Assembly: GCA_943735955.1 (NCBI GenBank)
Contig: CALSEQ010000041.1
Span: forward strand, 125,001-189,000
Direction: 5' to 3'
DNA: 64,000 bases
DNA from: Piscicola geometra
Lineage: Eukaryota > Annelida > Clitellata > Hirudinida > Piscicolidae
Shown here: piece after piece, positions 20,330 through 29,800 of the stretch
Layout of the letters: each line of letters starts with the position of its first letter
Numbering within the stretch: the stretch's first letter is position 1
Program-made: the position numbers and the translations under genes
Notes under the pieces: model-generated
Seen by the model: only the letters and a program-made list of their open reading frames with translations
Told to the model about the DNA's origin: nothing
Database searches by the model: none

Positions 20330-20762
20330 TAATTATGATTAAAGTTTATAAATGGTGATTATTCACGCTTATTATTGGGATGATCTCAGCTAATCTATAT
20401 TAACCATTATTATTGAAATTATATATAATACTATTTATAATATTAAAAATACAGAATAGAAAACGATGATATAAAAAAAATACAAAACAGAAAAATACAA
20501 AACAATAAAATACAATACAGTACAAAACAATAAAATACAATACAATAAAAAAACACAATAAAATACAGAAAAATACAATACAACGCAATGCAATACAATA
20601 CAATACATACAATACAATACATACAATAAAATAAAATACATTACAATAAAATACAATAAAATACAATAAAATACAAAAAGATAAAATTAACGTGGCGCAA
20701 ACGCGAACGAGCTTCAAGGTGAGAGAGTAATGAAGAAGAAGAAGAGGGAAGGAAAGAGGTAC
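20330..20762. repeat. AT-rich spacer with an (AATAC)n low-complexity tract
   Basis: From about 20,445 to 20,690 an imperfect array of AATAC, AATAAAATAC and ACAGAAAAATAC units. At 20,689-20,716 ACGTGGCGCAAACGCGAACG resembles an inverted SINE-tail stub. The Tyr/Ile/Phe-rich frames here are artefacts. Confidence 0.8.
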
Positions 20763-21288
20763 CTCATGGCCGCATGCGGAGTTGTTGTTGTTCGGGTCGA
20801 CGGAGTGCAGTTGTTTGTTGAAGGAACTGCTCGCGTTCGAAGGAGGCGACATCAGCTCGTAGTTCGGAGGTGTGCGTTGTTGTTGTTGTTGTTGTTGGTG
20901 TTGTTGTTGGTGTTGCTGTTGGTGTTGTTGTTGTTGTTGGTGTTGTTGTTGTTGGTGTTGTTGTTGGTGTTTATGGTGTTGTTGGTGTTGTTGTTGTTGG
21001 TGTTGTTGGTGTTGCAAGTGCTGAGGTTGGTTTAGCTGTGAGTTTTGTTGGGGCAGATGTTGCTGTTGTTGTTGTTGTTGTTGTTGTGAGCTTTGTAAAC
21101 TGTGTTGTTGTTGTTGAAATTGTTGTGGCTGATTGTTTTGGTTCATCATGTTGATCATGCTCTGTTGTTGTTGTTGTTGAATGAGTGTTGAGTTTTTGTT
21201 GTTGCGAATGTTTAACTGTTGTTGATATTGCATATATTTTAGTTGCCCTGAATCTTGTGGACAATTGTGAGAGCTGTCGCCGAGAGAA
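20763..21288 (-). CDS. MED13: MED13 poly-Gln exon
   Basis: Acceptor CTTATTTCAG|T at 21,288, donor CATGAG|GTACCT at 20,763; 526 nt, phase 2 to 0. Starts SLGDSSHNCPQDSGQLKYMQ, then more than 100 residues of Gln broken by His, encoded almost only by CAA with CAC. It ends PPNYELMSPPSNASSSFNKQ then LHSVDP, which lines up with the YxxxxxxSPAS...LNSVEP stretch just before the conserved C-terminal half of vertebrate MED13. Confidence 0.88.
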
Positions 21289-21933
21289 CTGAAATAAGTG
21301 GGAGTTATTATCGTATGCATGTTCATTTATTTAATTATTAAATCAATGAATTCATCGCTTTTAACAAACTTTAAAAATCAAAATTATCATTTATGTATCT
21401 CAAAATAAACTTTCCAAAAAAAAATTTGTGTTAAAACCCACTCAATATCTTAAAAATAATTATTTATGCTTCAAAATTTGTATGAAATAAAACTTTATAA
21501 TCTTTCGAATATAACATAAATAATTGTCCTTCATGAAATAAATAACTTCCTAATTAATTTATTAGTGTTGTAAAAATTTAAGTTTACAGAACATTTGAAT
21601 TTTAAAGTCCAGCTCTTACGCTCTTACTCTGAGATCTACGAGTTTGACACGCTTTAAATCTTTTAGTTCAAATTCATTCTAATCCGAACTAACTCAGAAA
21701 AACTATTTTCAAAATGGAATATACTGAACCAGTATATCAAACATATGACAATCAGTTGTGATGATTTGAAAAATAAAAAGCTGCAAGAAAAGAAAAAGTG
21801 TTGAGCACTTCAAAACGAGTCAAATGTTCTTTTAATTTAAACTGTTTAAAAATTGTAAAAAGTAATTTAAAATTTTAATATTCTAGTATTGTTGATAATA
21901 ATGTTTGAAATGTCGACTGGCGATGCTGAGTAT
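21289..21933. other. AT-rich intron sequence
   Basis: No coding or repeat feature recognised between the poly-Gln exon and the minisatellite. Confidence 0.65.
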
Positions 21934-22358
21934 ACACACAAGAGGGTATACACACAGAGGGTATACACACAAGAGGGTATACACACAGAGGGCATACACA
22001 CAGAGGGCATACACACAGAGGGCATACACACAAGAGGGCATACACACAGAGGGCATACACACAAGTGGGTGTACACACAGAGGGTATACACACAGAGGGC
22101 ATACACACAAGAGGGCATACACACAAGAAGGCATACACACAGAGGGCATACACACAAGAGGGCATACACACAGAGGGCATACACACAAGAGGGCATACAC
22201 ACAAGAGGGCATACACACAGAAGGCATACACACAGAGGGCATACACACAGAGGGCATACACACAAGAGGGCATACACACAAGAGGGCATACACACAGAGG
22301 GCATACACACAAGAGGGTATACACACAAGAGGGCATACACACAAGAGGGCATACACAC
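21934..22358. repeat. CATACACACA-GAGGG minisatellite
   Basis: About 26 units of GAGGGCATACACACA or GAGGGCATACACACAA (15 and 17 bp, with GTATACAC variants). It ends about 11 bp from the donor at 22,370. Its Cys/Val/Pro-rich and Thr/His-rich long frames on both strands are artefacts. Confidence 0.96.
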
Positions 22359-22369
22359 AAAGATCTCAC

Positions 22370-22611
22370 TTGGAGGCTGCAGGCAGAGGAGTGCTCTTGC
22401 AAGTCTTTTGAGAACTTAATGCAACAAGTGATGACGCAAGTGAAGACGACGACGAAGAGGTGGGTAGTGCTGATAATGATGACGAAGACATGGTAGGTTG
22501 GTAGACGAGGGGATGGGGAGGGGGCTGGATGGAGTGCAGTTTGATGGACTTGTAGTGGGCAGAGGCAGGCAGGCGGGTGAGGATGGGGTGCTTGAAGAGG
22601 CTGCTGCAGTT
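22370..22611 (-). CDS. MED13: MED13 exon (conserved SSLF..KSIKL segment, then Ser-rich)
   Basis: Acceptor CCTGACAG|A at 22,611 and donor CTCCAA|GTGAGA at 22,370; 242 nt, phase 0 to 2. It starts NCSSLFKHPILTRLPASAHY followed by KSIKLHSIQPP, similar to the SSMFxPLxxLPS...KIP stretch of vertebrate MED13, and continues Ser-rich to the donor. A GTGGTG array abuts the acceptor and a CATACACACA minisatellite abuts the donor. Confidence 0.8.
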
Positions 22612-22618
22612 CTGTCAG

Positions 22619-22815
22619 GTGGTGTGGTGTGATGGTGGTTTGGTTGTGGTGTGGCGGTGGTTTGGTTGTGGTGTGGTGGTGTGTGGTGTGATGGTGGTGT
22701 GGTGTGATGGTGGTGGTGGTGGTATGGTGGTGGTGTGGTGGTGGTGGTATGGTGGTGGTGTGGTGTGGCGGTGGTGGTGGTGTGGTGGATTGTGTGGTGG
22801 ATTGTGTGGTGGATT
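22619..22815. repeat. GTGGTGTGGTGG array at an acceptor
   Basis: An irregular C-poor array of TGGTGGTGTGGTGTGATGG words, immediately upstream (gene sense) of the acceptor at 22,611. Confidence 0.93.
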
Positions 22816-23040
22816 GTTGGGGTTTCCTTGGAGGCATGGCATTGTTAGAGCTAGTAAGTGAAAGTAGGCTTTATAAGGTGGAATTGTGATGGCCAGGACG
22901 CAAGAATTATTAGTGGCCACTTAAGCATTGAAACCTAGGAGTTCACCAGCAATGACATTTCAAAGACATTCTAACTCACCGTGAAGCAAGCAACGAGTAC
23001 AAGCCTTAATAAGAAAACAACGCTAATGAATTGAAGCTAC

Positions 23041-23249
23041 CTTTTTGAGTGAAGCTAGGCTGGAAGAGACGGCACCAAGCTCGTCTCTGATGTAGGCATG
23101 GAAGGCGAAGTGTTGGTGCTGCTGCAGGGAGTAGTCAGGGTGGTGAGCGTCGTGCTCAGTGGAGTGCATGAGAGGGGAGGCCTCACTGCACGGGTTGTCA
23201 GCTGAAGGCGGTGTTGAAAACATCCTGCTGAGGTCCTTCTGAGACAAGC
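23041..23249 (-). CDS. MED13: MED13 exon with DLSRMFSTPPS motif
   Basis: Acceptor ACTTGCAG|GC at 23,249, donor AAAAAG|GTAGCT at 23,041; 209 nt, phase 1 to 0. LSQKDLSRMFSTPPSADNP corresponds to the conserved DLxRxFxTPPS segment of animal MED13. The rest is His- and Ser-rich (HDAHHPDYSLQQHQHFAF). Confidence 0.88.
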
Positions 23250-23387
23250 CTGCAAGTGTCGTGGTGGTGCTGTTGTGGTGCTGTTCTTGCTATTATTGTG
23301 CTGTTGTGGTGATCGTGGTTTAGTTTGAGTGTGTTTACAAGTGATGTTTGCAAGTGTTGTTTTTTTATGTAATGTTGGCATAGTTGA

Positions 23388-23543
23388 GTTGAATGAGTGA
23401 GTGAGTGAGTGAGTGAGTGAGTGAGTGAGTGAGTAAGTGAGTGAGTGAGTGAGTGTGGGAGTGAGTGAGTGAGTGAGTGAGGGAGTGAGTGAGTGAGTAA
23501 GTGAGTGAGTGAGTGAATGAGTGAATGAGTGAGTGAGTGAATG
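23388..23543. repeat. (TGAG)n simple repeat
   Basis: About 38 units of GAGT with a few AAGT, GAAT and GTGG interruptions, ending at a solo LTR. Confidence 0.97.
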
Positions 23544-23547
23544 AGTG

Positions 23548-23673
23548 TGTAACGTATCGTTTTGAAATATGAAAAGAGAGAGCGTTTATTAATCCAAAGG
23601 CTCCCTATATACAGTACGAGACAAAGGGGACTAAGGAGTGGCCGTGTGTACATAGCGTACACGGCACGCTACA
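23548..23673 (-). mobile_element. solo LTR of the miniature LTR element
   Basis: The reverse complement (TGTAGCGTGCC ... GATACGTTACA) matches the LTRs at 18.57 and 19.45 kb with a few substitutions. AGTG on both sides (23,544-23,547 and 23,674-23,677) is a 4-bp target duplication, so it formed by insertion followed by LTR-LTR recombination. Confidence 0.93.
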
Positions 23674-23710
23674 AGTGAAAGAGTGTGGGTAAATGAGTAA
23701 AAGAACTTAC

Positions 23711-23846
23711 CTTGTTGGAAGGTGGTGTGTGCACCAGCGAAGTTGTTGTTGTGAAGAAGTTTGTTGTGGAGAAGGGAAGTGCCTTGCAGTATCGAAGTGA
23801 TGCTCGCATCGCCTCTTGACTTGTCGTGCTTGAGTGGAAGGGTGGG
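23711..23846 (-). CDS. MED13: MED13 exon (linker)
   Basis: Acceptor CTCCACCAG|C at 23,846 and near-perfect donor CAACAAG|GTAAGT at 23,711; 136 nt, phase 0 to 1. It encodes PTLPLKHDKSRGDASITSIL and then an Asn/His-rich stretch. It joins in frame to the DLSRMFSTPPS exon across an intron that carries a solo LTR and a 4-bp simple repeat. Confidence 0.75.
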
Positions 23847-24139
23847 CTGGTGGAGGTTTGGTTGGCAAAGTGGTGTGGTTGTGGTTGGCAAAGAAGATTC
23901 GATGGTGACCAGTAAAGGAGACGTAGTGGTGGTGTAAAGATACTTTTTTAAACTTTTAAATGCATACAAACTGAACCCTAAAAATAATTAGAGCAACAAT
24001 AATTTTCATTTGACCAAACTTTTGAAAACTTCCAAACATCAAACAAGCAACAACAAAAAAACACGAAACAAACATGCAACACCATCAAACCACAAACAGC
24101 AACAACTAAACAACAAATAAAATTATATAATAAATAATG

Positions 24140-24310
24140 CCTATTTGTAATGCGCTAAGGCACGCAACTGAGGCGCCACTCACACGACATACGTCGTGAA
24201 ACACCGCATCATATACACTAGGTATATGATAGCTCACGGTTGTCTCAAAAGGGATTCGAACTGGCGACCTGTCAGTTGCAGGTCCAATCTAAGCCAACCC
24301 GCTCGCCAAA
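24140..24310 (-). mobile_element. second tRNA-derived SINE family
   Basis: On the minus strand GGCGAGCGGGTTGGCTTAGA is followed by CAGTTCGAATCCC: box A TGGCTTAGATTGG and a consensus box B GTTCGAATCC at tRNA-like spacing. The body continues GAGACAACCGTGAGCTATCA. The head would not fold as a normal tRNA gene, so a SINE is more likely than a tRNA. Confidence 0.65.
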
Positions 24311-24482
24311 AACCAACGAGCCACAAATAAGAACAAGCCAACATGAAACAAATACTATTAAACCTGACAATCAAACACAAACCTCTAAGAAGAACCCCGA
24401 ACACAACAAGAACAAAAAGAACCGGCACAAAGTGGTGCGGCTCACAGACGGATTTGACGGCACAGGCACAAAGAAGACCAAC

Positions 24483-24625
24483 CGAGTCGGCCTCCTCGTC
24501 AGTGTCGAACATCTTGTCGAGGTCCTGGATGTTCGGAATGAGGTCGTTCTCCGTCATCAGCGTCGGTGGAATCGAGATCAACTTGTTGCCGTTGTTGTTG
24601 CCGTTGTTGTTTGAAGGCGAGAGTC
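24483..24625 (-). CDS. MED13: MED13 exon with IQDLDKMFDTDEE motif
   Basis: Acceptor (AAC)n AACAG|GA at 24,625, donor GACTCG|GTTGGT at 24,483; 143 nt, phase 1 to 0. It encodes an Asn/Gly stretch and then PTLMTENDLIPNIQDLD followed by KMFDTDEEAD. An 'IxDLDxxFD' acidic motif in this place is, as I recall the family, typical of MED13 linkers. Confidence 0.75.
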
Positions 24626-24855
24626 CTGTTGTTGTTGTTGTTATGTTCCAATGTTGCACTCAAAGATTTTGTATTTGCGGATTATAAAGCGATAAAGAAA
24701 ACTATATTTTAAAAGAAAACTTATTTATTGCTTAGCAATTTGAATTTAAAACTGCAGCAAACGACCAGCAAGTGAATAAATGGCAATTAGTTAATCAACT
24801 GAACAGAGAACAACAGTGAAGAGAGTTCAAAGGTGCATGTAGAAGCAGCACGAAC

Positions 24856-24919
24856 CTGCATTGGCTCTGTACTCGCCATAGGCAGCCTCGTTTGCCTCCG
24901 TCATCAGAGCGGCCTCCCC
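24856..24919 (-). CDS. MED13: MED13 small exon (linker)
   Basis: A 64-nt exon between CTGGCAG|G at 24,919 and AATGCAG|GTTCGT at 24,856, phase 0 to 1. It encodes GEAALMTEANEAAYGEYRAN. Other AG acceptors just upstream (near 24,928 and 24,945) could lengthen it by a few codons. Phase agrees with both neighbours. Confidence 0.55.
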
Positions 24920-25040
24920 CTGCCAGGTGGTGCATGCTGTATGCCCTTGTTGCTTCCAGTATTATGGCAATGGTGCAAGCATCTTTGCACAGCTATCAAC
25001 AGCAAATAGAACATAAACAAAAACACCAACACATACAACA

Positions 25041-25187
25041 ACTAAGCAAGAAACTACACGAGCAACAACAAAAAGAACTAAGCAAGAAACTACACGAGCA
25101 ACAACACAAAGAACTAAGCAAGAAACTACACGAGCAACAACACAAAGAACTAAGCAAGAAACTACACGAGCAACAACACAAAGCAAA
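25041..25187. repeat. 36-bp minisatellite, four units
   Basis: Units of CTAAGCAAGAAACTACACGA followed by GCAACAACACAAAGAA. The length is a multiple of 3, so the plus strand reads a 12-residue repeat (ELSKKLHEQQHK) four times. It lies inside a MED13 intron and is not supported as coding. Confidence 0.92.
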
Positions 25188-25209
25188 CTACCCAAAGCAA
25201 AGGACATAC

Positions 25210-25426
25210 AGGGGCGGCGAAGAGGGACTGCTTCCTTGCCTCAGCATCAGTGCTTGCCTGCTTCACTTCCCGCCTCAGCAGGCGCTTGTCGAGGAGCAGT
25301 GCTTGCGAGGTGCTCAGGTCGTTGTGCACAGGCTCAGATGATGATGCTGATAATGATGCTGATAGTGTTGATAATGATGTTGATGATGATGCTGGGTGGT
25401 AAGGATGGTACCTTTCCAAGTCACAC
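25210..25426 (-). CDS. MED13: MED13 exon (Ser-rich linker)
   Basis: The acceptor is GGACAG|G at 25,426 and the donor CCCT|GTATGT at 25,210; 217 nt, phase 2 to 0. It encodes CDLERYHPYHPASSS, a Ser-rich stretch, then a helical-looking charged segment (DKRLLRREVKQASTDAEAR). Assignment rests on phase continuity and position rather than on a recognised motif. A 36-bp minisatellite follows at once in the next intron. Confidence 0.65.
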
Positions 25427-25633
25427 CTGTCCGAAATAACGAAGTGGTTGTTTGCAATGGATTTTGTAGAATAGAACTATTAAGTACTCTAATGCCTTCT
25501 TCAAAAACTCCTTTCTTTTTTAATTAATTTTCAAATATTAACTTTATTATTATATTTATCTCAATTATTATGCTTTTTGATGTTAAATTCACGTTTACCT
25601 CAGATTTGAGTGGTCTTTAAAGCAAATATATAA
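25427..25633. other. AT-rich intron sequence
   Basis: No feature; the SINE copy C follows. Confidence 0.6.
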
Positions 25634-25634
25634 A

Positions 25635-25780
25635 CAAGTCGGCAAAGACTCTCGGCTTGACCAATAATGAAAGGTCCTAGGTTCAAGTGCAACCAATGCC
25701 CTAGTAACCCAAAGGCGCAAATGAAATATGCAGCTCAAATGGCCTGGAAGCTCGTTCGGGTTATACGCTACTATAATAAT
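25635..25780 (+). mobile_element. tRNA-derived SINE, copy C, 5'-truncated
   Basis: Starts within box A (AAGTCGGCAAAGACTCTCGG) and continues as in copies A and B: GGTCCTAGGTTCAAGTGCAA, GCTCAAATGGCCTGGAAGCT, GTTATACGCTACTATAATAA. Confidence 0.85.
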
Positions 25781-25933
25781 ATTTGTTTACAAAAAGACCC
25801 TATACTGTAGATGAGTAATCATTCAAAACATACAATGCACACTTAAAATACACATTCATGCCACACAAACACAAGGTATAATAGACTTTCAAGATTCATA
25901 CTACACACAAGACACGCAAAAGAGACTGCTCAC

Positions 25934-26166
25934 AGGGTGGTCTGGAAGGCAAACGTGGGCACCTTGTCCTCCTCCTCCTCGTCCTCGAACATGCACTTGA
26001 GCACTGGCCGCACCCTCCTCTCCCTCCTCCTCAACCTCCGCTCCACCCACGTGACGCCGATGTCTGCGCTGCGAAGCCTGGAGAAGAGTTCAGTGCGCAT
26101 GCGAGCTTGCAGGTGGTTGTTGAGCAGGAGATCCGAGTCAGCCTTGAAGTCGTGTGCCGAGTAGTG
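25934..26166 (-). CDS. MED13: MED13 exon (linker; basic and acidic segments)
   Basis: A strong acceptor (CTTCTCTTCCAG) precedes 26,166 and the donor is CCCT|GTGAGC at 25,934. The exon is 233 nt, phase 0 to 2. It encodes HYSAHDFKADSDLLL, a very basic stretch (VERRLRRRERRVRPV) and an acidic one (FEDEEEEDKVP). The same frame stays open upstream to 26,304 through a Ser/Pro-rich stretch, so the exon could begin earlier. The phase matches the next exon exactly. Confidence 0.65.
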
Positions 26167-26303
26167 CTGGAAGAGAAGTGACGTTGGCAGTGATGATGAT
26201 GATGCCGTTGATGTGCATGATGATGGTGACGACGAGGGTGGTGGTGGTGGTAATAATGATGATGACGTTGCAGAACTGCTTTCGACGTGATTGTCCGTTG
26301 TCA

Positions 26304-26843
26304 TGTGTTGTTGTTCTTGATGGTGGAGTTGAAGGTGAGGCCTTTGTTCTTCAGGTCAGCCTCTCCCTTGCCTGTTTCGCTGGCACTCGAGGGCTGCGGA
26401 CTGAGGGTCGGCATGGTGGGGTCGCCTCCGTTCTGGTTCGGCAGGGAGGATATCACGAAGCCCTGTGAGGCGAGCAATGGTGAAGGTGCTGCCGAGTTGG
26501 GCGATGAATCGAAGCCAGGGACTTGGTAGAAGAAGGACTTGCTGCTCGGTTGCATGGAGTTGTTGTTGTTGTTGTTGTTCTTCAGGGTGAGGTGGTTGGA
26601 GGTGTTCACATTTTTGGAGTTTAGGTTGTTGCTGAGGACGTTGTTTTTTCCGAAGGAGGGCGAGAGGGGGAAGTTGATAAGGTCGCTTAGTCGGAGGTCC
26701 TTGGCACGACAGCTGAGCAAGGTGTGGCGTCGGTGGTAGGGCGTGTGGTTCTTGTGCAGACGGATCGGATGCGGTTCTGTCTTGACGCTGCCCTGCTGTT
26801 GTTTCCATGAGGATAGGCTGCCACTGCTGTAGTTCGCCAGTGA
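26304..26843 (-). CDS. MED13: MED13 candidate exon, most upstream seen (linker region)
   Basis: The frame is open from a possible acceptor (GGCCTGCAG before 26,843) and reads natural-looking sequence: SLANYSSGSLSSWKQQQG, then HPIRLHKNHTPYHRRH, RAKDLRLSDLINFPLSPSFG, a run of Asn, and VPGFDSSPNSAAPSPLLAS. An alternative acceptor lies at the satellite border (ATACCAG before 26,888). The frame meets a stop at 26,301-26,303 without a convincing donor, so the true 3' end must lie inside this interval, or the sequence has an indel. Composition suits the disordered MED13 linker; I cannot align it residue by residue. Confidence 0.6.
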
Positions 26844-26848
26844 CTGCA

Positions 26849-26888
26849 GGCCTTTGGCAGTGGTGGCAGTGGTGGCAGTGGTGGCAGT
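26849..26888. repeat. GGCAGTGGT 9-bp repeat, four units, at the satellite border
   Basis: GGCAGTGGT repeated between the upstream MED13 exon candidate and the first satellite unit. On the gene strand it reads (ACT GCC ACC)n and could be coding (Thr-Ala-Thr) or the intron end. Confidence 0.85.
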
Positions 26889-29800
26889 CTGGTATAAGCA
26901 CTCAATTACATTTTAATGGGTATAAGCACTCAATTACATTTTAATGGGTATAAGCACTCAATTACATTTCAACTGGTATAAGCACTCAATTACATTTCAA
27001 CTGGTATAAGCACTCAATTACATTTCAATGGGTATAAGCACTCAATTACATTTCAACTGGTATAAGCACTCAATTACATTTCAACTGGTATAAGCACTCA
27101 ATTACATTTCAATGGGTATAAGCACTCAATTACATTTCAATGGGTATAAGCACTCAATTACATTTCAACTGGTATAAGCACTCAATTACATTTCAACTTG
27201 GTATAAGCACTCAATTACATTTCAACTGGTATAAGCACTCAATTACATTTTAACTGGTATAAGCACTCAATTACATTTTAATGGGTATAAGCACTCAATT
27301 ACATTTCAATGGGTATAAGCACTCAATTACATTTCAACTGGTATAAGCACTCAATTACATTTCAATGGGTATAAGCACTCAATTACATTTTAACTGGTAT
27401 AAGCACTCAATTACATTTCAATGGGTATAAGCACTCAATTACATTTCAATTGGTATAAGCACTCAATTACATTTCAATGGGTATAAGCACTCAATTACAT
27501 TTCAATGGGTATAAGCACTCAATTACATTTCAATGGGTATAAGCACTCAATTACATTTCAACTGGTATAAGCACTCAATTACATTTCAACTGGTATAAGC
27601 ACTCAATTACATTTCAACTGGTATAAGCACTCAATTACATTTCAATGGGTATAAGCACTCAATTACATTTCAATGGGTATAAGCACTCAATTACATTTCA
27701 ACTGGTATAAGCACTCAATTACATTTCAATGGGTATAAGCACTCAATTACATTTCAATGGGTATAAGCACTCAATTACATTTCAACTGGTATAAGCACTC
27801 AATTACATTTCAATGGGTATAAGCACTCAATTACATTTCAATGGGTATAAGCACTCAATTACATTTCAATGGGTATAAGCACTCAATTACATTTCAATGG
27901 GTATAAGCACTCAATTACATTTCAATGGGTATAAGCACTCAATTACATTTCAATGGGTATAAGCACTCAATTACATTTCAATGGGTATAAGCACTCAATT
28001 ACATTTTAACTGGTATAAGCACTCAATTACATTTCAATGGGTATAAGCACTCAATTACATTTCAATGGGTATAAGCACTCAATTACATTTCAATGGGTAT
28101 AAGCACTCAATTACATTTCAATGGGTATAAGCACTCAATTACATTTCAATGGGTGTAAGCACTCAATTACATTTTAATTGGTATAAGCACTCAATTACAT
28201 TTCAATGGGTATAAGCACTCAATTACATTTCAATGGGTATAAGCACTCAATTACATTTCAACTTGGTATAAGCACTCAATTACATTTCAACTGGTATAAG
28301 CACTCAATTACATTTCAATGGGTATAAGCACTCAATTACATTTCAATGGGTATAAGCACTCAATTACATTTCAACTGGTATAAGCACTCAATTACATTTC
28401 AATGGGTATAAGCACTCAATTACATTTCAATGGGTATAAGCACCCAATTACATTTCAATGGGTATAAGCACTCAATTACATTTCAATTGGTATAAGCACT
28501 CAATTACATTTCAATGGGTATAAGCACTCAATTACATTTCAATGGGTATAAGCACTCAATTACATTTCAATGGGTATAAGCACTCAATTACATTTCAATG
28601 GGTATAAGCACTCAATTACATTTCAATTGGTATAAGCACTCAATTACATTTCAATGGGTATAAGCACTCAATTACATTTCAATGGGTATAAGCACTCAAT
28701 TACATTTCAACTGGTATAAGCACTCAATTACATTTCAACTGGTATAAGCACTCAATTACATTTCAACTGGTATAAGCACTCAATTACATTTCAATGGGTA
28801 TAAGCACTCAATTACATTTCAACTGGTATAAGCACTCAATTACATTTCAATGGGTATAAGCACTCAATTACATTTTAATGGGTATAAGCACTCAATTACA
28901 TTTCAACTGGTATAAGCACTCAATTACATTTCAATGGGTATAAGCACTCAATTACATTTCAATGGGTATAAGCACTCAATTACATTTCAATGGGTATAAG
29001 CACTCAATTACATTTCAATGGGTATAAGCACTCAATTACATTTCAACTGGTATAAGCACTCAATTACATTTCAACTGGTATAAGCACTCAATTACATTTC
29101 AATGGGTATAAGCACTCAATTACATTTCAACTGGTATAAGCACTCAATTACATTTCAACTGGTATAAGCACTCAATTACATTTCAATGGGTATAAGCACT
29201 CAATTACATTTCAATGGGTATAAGCACTCAATTACATTTCAATGGGTATAAGCACTCAATTACATTTCAATGGGTATAAGCACTCAATTACATTTCAATG
29301 GGTATAAGCACTCAATTACATTTCAATGGGTATAAGCACTCAATTACATTTCAATGGGTATAAGCACTCAATTACATTTCAATTGGTATAAGCACTCAAT
29401 TACATTTCAATGGGTATAAGCACTCAATTACATTTCAATGGGTATAAGCACTCAATTACATTTCAATGGGTATAAGCACTCAATTACATTTCAATGGGTA
29501 TAAGCACTCAATTACATTTTAATGGGTATAAACACTCAATTACATTTCAACTGGTATAAGCACTCAATTACATTTCAATGGGTATAAGCACTCAATTACA
29601 TTTCAATGGGTATAAGCACTCAATTACATTTCAATGGGTATAAGCACTCAATTACATTTCAATGGGTATAAGCACTCAATTACATTTCAATGGGTATAAG
29701 CACTCAATTACATTTCAATGGGTATAAGCACTCAATTACATTTCAATGGGTATAAGCACTCAATTACATTTCAATGGGTATAAGCACTCAATTACATTTC

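Noticed and set aside
20435..20690. Tyr/Ile/Phe-rich membrane-like protein on the minus strand
   Set aside because: Translation of the (AATAC)n low-complexity tract.
21875..22837. Long Cys/Val/Pro-rich and Thr/His-rich open frames, both strands
   Set aside because: They arise from the CATACACACA minisatellite and the GTGGTG array; only 22,370-22,611 in another frame is conserved MED13 sequence.
24140..24310. A genuine tRNA gene
   Set aside because: Box A and box B are present, but the sequence runs on into a SINE-like body and I could not form a convincing acceptor stem; kept as a SINE.
24892..25341. Plus-strand protein with four ELSKKLHEQQHK repeats
   Set aside because: Overlaps MED13 exons on the other strand and is produced by the intronic 36-bp minisatellite; no independent support.
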